Source: Heterocephalus glaber
Taxonomy: Eukaryota; Chordata; Mammalia; Rodentia; Bathyergidae
Length of the DNA: 64,000 bases
Direction: 5' to 3'
NCBI RefSeq assembly: GCF_000247695.1
Contig: NW_004624865.1
Coordinates: 4,470,719-4,534,718, forward strand
Made by a program: the position numbers and the translations under genes. Shown here one piece after another: positions 57,967-64,000 of the stretch (within the stretch, counting starts at the first letter, position 1; each line of letters begins with the position of its first letter). The notes beneath the pieces are model-generated. The model saw only the letters and a list, made by a program, of their open reading frames with translations, was not told where the DNA came from and ran no database searches.

Positions 57967-58595
57967 CCAAGGACTTTTAATCTCCAAACTGTGCTACTTG
58001 TGGCCGTTCAGAGTTTATTCTTGGCTGGGTTAGGCAGTGCTCCAGTAGGCCTGCTTTGTGCGTTGTTCTTTATTCTAAGGTGCATCAGCTGGATGGCCAG
58101 GAAATTAGTAGTCCTTGTTCAGTTTTGCTGACTGGCTGTTGAATGTCCTTCCCGTGCTGCTTGACTTCAGTGTTTCTGTTCTTTTGTCAACCCCATAGCA
58201 GTTGCTCCTTAGGAAATGGCCCCTGCTCTGCAGAGCCCAGCCTTGAGCCCGCTGCTTCCTTGCAGCTTCCAAGACACACACACACACACACCCCGCCCCG
58301 CCCTGGGTGTGGCTCCTGACCTTCCACCACTGCGCTGCTTCCTTCCTCACAGTTTCTGGCCCCCCCTCCTTTTGACTCCTGACTTTCCAGTCCTGTTGTC
58401 AGTGCCACCTGTTCTCTGCTCCTTAGCTTCAGGGCACTGTGCTCTGCTGAGATGCTACTTGTGGCACACTGGATGGGATACTGATTTCAAGCAGGGTTTC
58501 TGGGCAGTTGCGCAGCTGAGTTGGTAAGTTTCTTTCCCTGAGATTATGGTCATTTTAAAATTTATTATTCATGTGTATATTTTGATTTATTTTTT

Positions 58596-58667
58596 CAGTG
58601 CTGGAGATTGAATCCAAGGTCTCATTCATGCTAGTCAGAGTCTTTACCACTGAGCCCGCAGGAGTGT
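58596..58667 (-). repeat. ID-type SINE, old
   Basis: Reads cagtgctggagattgaatcc to tttaccactgagcccgcagg, followed by a (TG)n run (58663-58695). Confidence 0.8.
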
Positions 58668-58699
58668 GTGTGTGTGTGTTTGTGTGTGGGTGTGTGTTG

Positions 58700-59285
58700 C
58701 TAGGGGCCAGACAGAGCCCAGCTGAGAGTGGACCTTCTGCTGCTTCTTTTACAAATCCTGAAAGCGGTTTCTTCCTGTGTTTGATGGTTGTTCACGATGG
58801 GAATGCTCAGCAGTGCTGGGTCCTCCCTCATAGCCAGATGTACATGGTTCTGAGTGATAAATTCATGCATTCGCTGCATCATACTAGGAGGTATCCGTGT
58901 TCTTTGTTGTTGGTTTGTTCAAGTCCACTCAAAAGCTCTTATCTACTTTGTTATTGGAGAAAACTTTGTCTTGAATGCATACATTTTATGATTGTTCAGA
59001 ATTCTGTTGTATTTTATACAGCATTTGATCTGTAAAGCGTGATGGTTCTTTCCTGTCTCCTCAGGGAGAGATGGTATTCCTTTGATTTACTTTATTTTCA
59101 TCAATATAAGTATTGGTTCTAGATGTATAGTAGACAAGAAGCAACTAAAAATATTGTTGAACCTTTCTTAAAACTGGAAATTTATAGTCTGGCCAGCCAT
59201 TGAGTTCAAAAAATATGTTTCTACATATTATTAGTTCCAGATTCAAATATTTAATGAGTATATTTTATAGCTAATGCTGGGATTG
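58700..59285. other. Intron 3, nothing recognised
   Basis: No named feature; the long + frame at 58598-59035 begins in a SINE and a TG repeat, so it is chance. Confidence 0.45.
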
Positions 59286-59289
59286 AATT

Positions 59290-59540
59290 TGGCACTGTGA
59301 ATATCAGAAAACAAAACAAGTGTGAATGATCCCTACTCTTGCTGAGTGTACATTCCAACATCAGAGACAGGCAGTAAATACAAAGAAACAAACAACATTT
59401 AAAAATTACAAATTGTGGTATGTGTGAGGAAGAAAATAAACAGAGTACCGAGGCAGAGCTCGGTGAGATGCTTTAGGGTGGTCAGAGAAAGCCTTTTAGA
59501 GGCGCCACATATTTCAGCTGAGCCGTAAGGAGCAGGTGTC
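59290..59540 (-). repeat. LINE L2 3'-end fragment
   Basis: Antisense L2: 'tgatccctactcttgctgag', 'tgtacattccaacatcagag', 'gtcagagaaagccttttaga'. Confidence 0.6.
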
Positions 59541-59945
59541 CTGGGGAGAGGAGAGTTTGGGACTGTGGTGGGTTTTCTCATGCTCTCCTCAGTACTGTGA
59601 GGCCGCCGAGGCAAGGCTTGGTCTGGTGGAGGCACTGAGAGGAGATGTGTGTGCTTGGAACATGCAGAGAAATGAAAATGGCAGAGTTTCAGCTGGGAAG
59701 GTGGACATAGGCTGGATGACTTGGGGCCCTATAGACTGTGGCCAGCAGCTCGCCTTCCTCTTAGCTTCTCTCTTCCAACCCTAAGTGGGTGACCACAGAC
59801 TGGTCAGAGCTCCTGAGTGAAAGTACAAACTGGATGAGCTGTCGGGCTGGCAGGTGCCATTTGGCTTGGTTTGCGGAAATGGCCCTAACTGTGAGCTTAC
59901 ATATGTAGAAACAGCGTGGATCCTGCATGCTGACTGCCTTTCCGA
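59541..59945. other. Intron 3, nothing recognised
   Basis: No named feature. Confidence 0.4.
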
Positions 59946-59949
59946 CTTC

Positions 59950-60060
59950 ATTCTGTATGGTCCTCTGGCAAGTTTACTTCCCTGTGCCTCATATTTGCCA
60001 TTTATAGTGGGGAAATAATACCTCACTGGAACTGTTGTGAAGTTTAAGGTAATGCATGCA
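59950..60060 (-). repeat. MIR SINE fragment
   Basis: Antisense MIR: 'cttccctgtgcctcatattt', 'gccatttatagtggggaaat', 'aactgttgtgaagtttaagg'. Confidence 0.7.
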
Positions 60061-60068
60061 TCAAAATA

Positions 60069-60278
60069 GTGCCGTTTTGGGGCCAATGTGATTTATTATC
60101 TAATTTGACATATTACAAGAGAAAATGAGAAGTTTTGGCTTTATGTTGGGAGTGAAATGAAGAGGCTTGAGGTTGTTTTGTGCTTTTGTTTTTTTTGTTT
60201 TTTTGGTGCTGGGGGTCAAACTTGGGACTTTGCACTTTCAAGGCAAGTGGTGGAACCACTGAGCTAAATCCCCGGCCC
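60069..60278 (-). mobile_element. ID-type SINE plus about 115 bp of co-inserted sequence
   Basis: The SINE body is 60186-60278 (gggggtcaaacttgggactt to ctgagctaaatccccggccc). Its tail faces left. A perfect 15-bp duplication, gcatgcatcaaaata, lies at 60054-60068 and 60279-60293, so the piece 60069-60185 is inside the inserted unit, beyond the SINE tail. That fits 3' transduction of flanking DNA; no second A tail is obvious at the outer edge, so another history is possible. Confidence 0.7.
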
Positions 60279-60374
60279 GCATGCATCAAAATATATAGCC
60301 CATGGGTCGTACTACAAAGTACTCAGTAAATTCATTCTTTTAGGAAAGATTTATTGAAAGAATATTATGTGTCA

Positions 60375-60461
60375 GGGCAGGGGATTTAGCTCAGTGGTTT
60401 CACCGCCTGCTGTGCAGGCTCAAGGACCCGAGTTTGATCCCCGGTACCAAAAAAAGAAAAA
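60375..60461 (+). repeat. ID-type SINE
   Basis: Subtype cctgctgtgcaggc. Long duplication aagaatattatgtgtcag on both sides (60357-60374, 60463-60480). Confidence 0.94.
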
Positions 60462-60469
60462 AAAGAATA

Positions 60470-60575
60470 TTATGTGTCAGGCTTTTTACTGGGCATGGGG
60501 GGTTAAATAGCAAACAAAACACAAACATTTGCCTTCATTATGTTAAATTCTAGTGCTGAGATAGGTGACAGATAA
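60470..60575 (-). repeat. LINE L2 3'-end fragment
   Basis: Text 'ttatgtgtcaggctttttac', 'aaatagcaaacaaaacacaa', 'atgttaaattctagtgctga' is antisense L2, split by the SINE at 60375. Confidence 0.55.
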
Positions 60576-60595
60576 GTTGTTGTTTTTAAACTGTA

Positions 60596-60645
60596 GAGCC
60601 GGGATGGAGTTCAGTGGTGCTGTGTCTGCCTGGCAAGCGCAAGAA
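60596..60645 (+). repeat. ID-type SINE, 3' part lost
   Basis: Only gccgggatggagttcagtgg through ctggcaagcgcaag is present. Confidence 0.7.
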
Positions 60646-61000
60646 GTGTGGGGAGGGGTCTGTAAGTGGTTCCTGCACACAGGGGACACGAAAGGGAGTC
60701 ACCAGCAGTGACTGCAGGCCAAGGAGCTGGCTCAGAAGGAAAGGGCAGGCAGCAGTGGAAATGGTTAGAAGCCACTGGGCTCTGAGACACCTTAGAGGTA
60801 GAAATGACTTGATTTGCTGGCAGAGGGGTTTTTTTTAGCCCAGGTAACTGGAAGGATAAAGTTGCTATTTATGCAAATGGGGACGACAGTAGAAGGGATA
60901 AATTCAAGGGTGAAGATGAGGAGTTCAGTTTTGGATATCCTGTTAGATACCTAGGTATAAATGTTAGCAGTTCTTATTTATTGTTAATTATTGAATGAAT
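60646..61000. other. Intron 3, nothing recognised
   Basis: No named feature. A frame at 60614-60838 starts in the SINE fragment and is not a gene. Confidence 0.4.
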
Positions 61001-61150
61001 GTTAACTGCATTTATCATACATTAAATATTTATTAGCTCTGTGGTAGGCAGTTAATTACCAGTTATGGGAATTAAAAGAGTGCTCAAAAATAGTGTTCTT
61101 GCTCTTAGGGAATTTATAGTCTAATGAGGAAGGTAAGAATTGACCATACA
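61001..61150 (-). repeat. LINE L2 3'-end fragment
   Basis: Antisense L2: 'cattaaatatttattagctc', 'ctgtggtaggcagttaatta', 'cttgctcttagggaatttat'. Confidence 0.6.
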
Positions 61151-61580
61151 ACCATATTGTTGGTAGCTTTTCTCTATAAGGAAAAATAACCTTTTAAAAT
61201 AAGCTGCCTAAAAAGACATAAAGATAACAATAAAATCATAGATATCCCTTGAACTTTAAATCAGTTAGGTTTTCATGTTCTGATAGTGATACATTGATGC
61301 TTCAAACTAAAATAAATGAATTTCCCCATGAGACATAGCTTGGAAGTTTCCCATTTAATAATATCTTATTCTTAAAATTGATTAAGTAACAGAAGGGAAT
61401 GATGCTTCATGAATTTAGCTTCATTTAGCTGAAATAAATTTAGTTGCATATTAAACCTGGTATTGAAAGGTATTGTATTTTGCATGAAAGATTTAGGCTG
61501 TTATATAAATTTTCTCCTTCGTTTCTTTTACATATGTAATATTACATTTTATTAGGTAGTTAAGGATCATTTTGTTTTTC
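61151..61580. other. Intron 3, nothing recognised
   Basis: AT-rich, repeat-poor. Confidence 0.4.
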
Positions 61581-61586
61581 AGCTGA

Positions 61587-61680
61587 AGACACCACCCCAC
61601 TTCGCCCAAACCTGCAATCAAACTCAGGACCTTGCACTTGCCAGGCCAGAGGTGGTGCTACTGAGCTACATTCCCAGCCC
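61587..61680 (-). repeat. ID-type SINE, diverged
   Basis: Reads aaactcaggaccttgcactt to ctgagctacattcccagccc, about 90 bp ahead of exon 4. Inside, caggccagaggtggtgctac is a variant of the tggtgcc subtype. Confidence 0.85.
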
Positions 61681-61737
61681 TGAAGTCTTAATAGTAGTAT
61701 TGTGGTATGATCTGATCACTTAATGTCATAAAATTAA

Positions 61738-62376
<639 letters not shown>

Positions 62377-62384
62377 ACCTATGA

Positions 62385-62465
62385 CAGTGGTGGTGAACCT
62401 ATGGCACATGTTGCTGCAGGGGGCTGTTTGCATCAATGAAAGATCTAAAAGGTTCACCATCACTG
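62385..62465. mobile_element. hAT-type MITE, 81 bp
   Basis: The left end cagtggtggtgaacct and the inverse of the right end (cagtgatggtgaacct) form 16-bp terminal inverted repeats with one mismatch. The flanks acctatga (62377-62384) and actatgat (62466-62473) agree with an 8-bp target duplication after one indel. CAG-start ends with 8-bp targets are typical of the hAT superfamily. There is no coding capacity, so it would have needed a transposase supplied elsewhere. Confidence 0.85.
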
Positions 62466-62617
62466 ACTATGATAACATTCCTGCTTCTGTGTCTTCTTTG
62501 AGTGAATTAAGGAATTTATGATTCTGTTTTGACTCCTTTTCCTTTATATTCCTCACCAGCTTTGCTTCTCTGCAGATTTTTAATACTAGAATTTTTTTTT
62601 TTAAATTACCAATTTAG

Positions 62618-62685
62618 GGCTGGGGATTTAGCTCAGTCAAGCGCAAGGACCTGAGGATGATCCCTGGTACCAAAAATAAAGCAAA
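62618..62685 (+). repeat. ID-type SINE, internally deleted
   Basis: Box A runs straight into caagcgcaagg (gctcagtcaagcgc), losing about 20 nt. Duplication attaccaatttag / agtaccaatttag at 62605-62617 and 62686-62698. Confidence 0.92.
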
Positions 62686-62781
62686 AGTACCAATTTAGAT
62701 GGCTTTGTCGTCAAAAGATTGAGTCATAGTCTTCCCCCTTTCCTTTATTTTGTTGATTGTAGCTAGTTACTTGGAATTTTT

Positions 62782-63418
62782 TTTTTTTTAATAATAGAAG
62801 ATTTTTTTTTTATTGTTTTTGTTTTTTGAGACAAGGTCTCACTATGTAGTTCAGATGGCCTTGAATTCACTAGTACTCCAGGCTGGCCTCACACTTGCAG
62901 CGATCCTCCTGCCTCAGCCTCCCAAGTGCTGGGATTACAGGCATGCAGCACTATGCCCAACCTTTAGTAGAAGATTTATTTAAACAAGAAAGCACAGTCA
63001 TCATGGCCAGACTTAATATGAGATATTAAATGGTCGTCCCAGTTTTCCTTCTTGGATAAGCTTTTCCTTCCTATCCCTATCCATTTTGAAAACATAGTAC
63101 CAGAAGATGAGGGGCCCAAGTCCAAATGAAATTCCTATCAGTGAGTTTTTAGGAGTGGGTCTGAAACTGGGATAGGTATTAGCTGATCGTGCATAGATCC
63201 AACGGGTCAAAGCAGAATGATGAGCCCTCGGCGATTTGGATTGTTGAACTGAAGCAAATACTCTTGTTTAAGCCAGGCTCTTATGGCCAAACACTCGACT
63301 TGGCCTTCCGGGTTTCCGGAGATATGTCGTGTTCGGCTGGGTCAAGGGTAGCAGGAAGAGTGGCCCAGCGTGAGGGCTTGTGCTTTGGGAACGCCATCTT
63401 GCTCCCCACCCCCAGCTC
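62782..63418 (-). pseudogene. NDUFB4 processed pseudogene
   Basis: Intronless copy of the mRNA for NDUFB4, an accessory membrane-arm subunit of mitochondrial complex I. The ATG is at 63397 (minus strand), in good context (agATGgcg). The first 38 or so codons ([20 protein letters not shown]) are readable, then at least two frameshifts intervene. The C-terminus is open at 63210-63013 and shows [22 protein letters not shown] and [15 protein letters not shown] poly(A) signal, aataaa, follows the stop (near 62972), and a T run at 62779-62789 is the A tail. The duplication ctagttacttggaattttt / ctagttactaggaattttt lies at 62763-62781 and 63419-63437. A B1 is nested in the 3' UTR. Confidence 0.94.
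62808..62962 (-). repeat. B1-type SINE nested in the NDUFB4 retrocopy
   Basis: Antisense B1 (ttgagacaaggtctcactat to gcatgcagcactatgccc). Duplication tagaagattt on both sides (about 62795 and 62968). Confidence 0.92.
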
Positions 63419-63437
63419 CTAGTTACTAGGAATTTTT

Positions 63438-63560
63438 GTGGCAAATTATGTACCATAATATTGACTTGATTAAAGAATGATGATGATAAAGAATTTTTTC
63501 CACTTTTTACTTAACATTGCTTTCATAATAGATTTCTTGCCATTTCCAGTTAACCATTTT
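63438..63560. other. Intron 4, nothing recognised
   Basis: No feature. Confidence 0.4.
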
Positions 63561-63576
63561 ATATGCTGGTATTATT

Positions 63577-63675
63577 CATTCATTCATTTATTTATTTATT
63601 TTTGTACCAGGGATGGAACTCGGGTCCTTGCGTTTGTACAGCAGGCGGCGAAACCACTGAGTTAAATCCCCGGCC
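63577..63675 (-). repeat. ID-type SINE
   Basis: Subtype gtacagcaggcggcgaaacc with an (attt)n tail. Duplication tatgctggtatt / tatgctgttatc. Confidence 0.9.
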
Positions 63676-63805
63676 CTATGCTGTTATCTTAATTCTGCTA
63701 AGTGGACCCTTATAGAGTGTTAATTGATAAAATATCTCTTGATTATTGAAATAATCTGAGGAAGTAGATCAGTGGTGAAAACAGTGCATTTGAAAAAAAT
63801 CACTC

Positions 63806-63897
63806 AGGGCTAGGGATTTAGCTCAGTGGTTCCATTGCCTGCCTCGAAAGCACAAGGTCCCGAGTTCAATCCCCGGTACCAAAAACAAAAAGAAAAG
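63806..63897 (+). repeat. ID-type SINE
   Basis: Duplication aaaaaatcactc / aaaaaataactc at 63794-63805 and 63898-63909. Confidence 0.92.
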
Positions 63898-63914
63898 AAA
63901 AAATAACTCTGGTT

Positions 63915-64000
63915 CCAAAATTGGCACACAAAAATCAATAGCTTTCCCATACACCAGTAATGCTGCAAAAGAAATCAGGAAAACAATTCCATTCACAAGA
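63915..64000 (+). mobile_element. L1 ORF2 fragment, runs off the window
   Basis: Sense text aaaaatcaatagctttccca then aagaaatcaggaaaacaatt encodes the L1 pattern KSIAF...KEIRKTIPF. The rest lies beyond the edge. Confidence 0.75.

Larger units (their letters stand above)
56720..58530 (-). repeat. Old LINE (L1M/HAL1-like)
   Basis: Antisense order: 'acccacttgttctatcaagt', 'gttgttaaaatttccaacca', 'gatgaattatctctttatct', 'tattgctattctaactttcc'. Split by two young ID SINEs and one tiny fragment. A (CA)n run lies at 58274-58292. Confidence 0.6.

Noticed and set aside
58598..59035. 145-codon + frame with many cysteines and valines
   Set aside because: It begins in an ID SINE and reads through a TG microsatellite, so the composition is an artefact.
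62987..63397. Functional NDUFB4 gene
   Set aside because: There are no introns, the frame is broken at least twice, and target duplications plus an A tail mark it as a retrocopy.

Overview
This window is mammalian, intron-dominated DNA from a non-muroid rodent. It holds both 7SL-derived B1 SINEs and tRNA-derived ID-type SINEs, three fused B1+ID dimers, rodent-type L1 copies and a background of old mammalian repeats (L2, MIR, L1M, MaLR, Tigger). The abundant young ID family (ggccggggatttagctcagtgg at one end, a ggtaccaaaa tail at the other) and the B1-ID dimers point to a squirrel- or beaver-related lineage. I lean to a castorimorph, but the sequence alone does not prove it.

The only functional protein-coding gene I can support is ROCK2 (Rho-associated coiled-coil kinase 2) on the + strand. 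Three internal exons are visible: exon 2 (44290-44371), exon 3 (45966-46066) and exon 4 (61771-61908). All have GT-AG borders and compatible phases, and they encode residues 48-154: the N-terminal extension, the glycine-rich loop and the ATP-anchoring lysine. Positions 1-44289 are therefore most simply intron 1, 44372-45965 intron 2, 46067-61770 intron 3 and 61909-64000 the start of intron 4. No CpG island, promoter or first exon is in the window.

Everything else is intronic and built in layers. From 1 to 13 kb there are old L1M/L2/HAL1-like LINE fragments, a MaLR-type LTR with a 5-bp duplication, a 3'-truncated U4 snRNA retropseudogene with a 17-bp duplication, and an RPL21 retrocopy. From 14.5 to 21.7 kb lies a near-complete minus-strand L1 with an internal inversion. 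It is interrupted by several ID SINEs, a solo LTR and a second, 5'-truncated L1 whose 3' UTR is tandemly duplicated. From 21.7 to 44 kb there are L1M and L1 fragments, L2, a Tigger-like element and a possible 3'-UTR retrocopy. From 46 to 61 kb there is a twin-primed L1, two long stretches of old LINE, and more SINEs. From 62 to 64 kb there is an 81-bp hAT-type MITE, an NDUFB4 retrocopy with a B1 in its tail, and the start of another L1.

I found no evidence for a new biological system here. The items most worth following are the five ROCK2 substitutions, the small-RNA retropseudogene, the SINE with an apparent 3' transduction, the rearranged and nested L1s, and the strong strand bias of the young SINE family. 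Names of repeat families come from pattern recognition, not from a database search.
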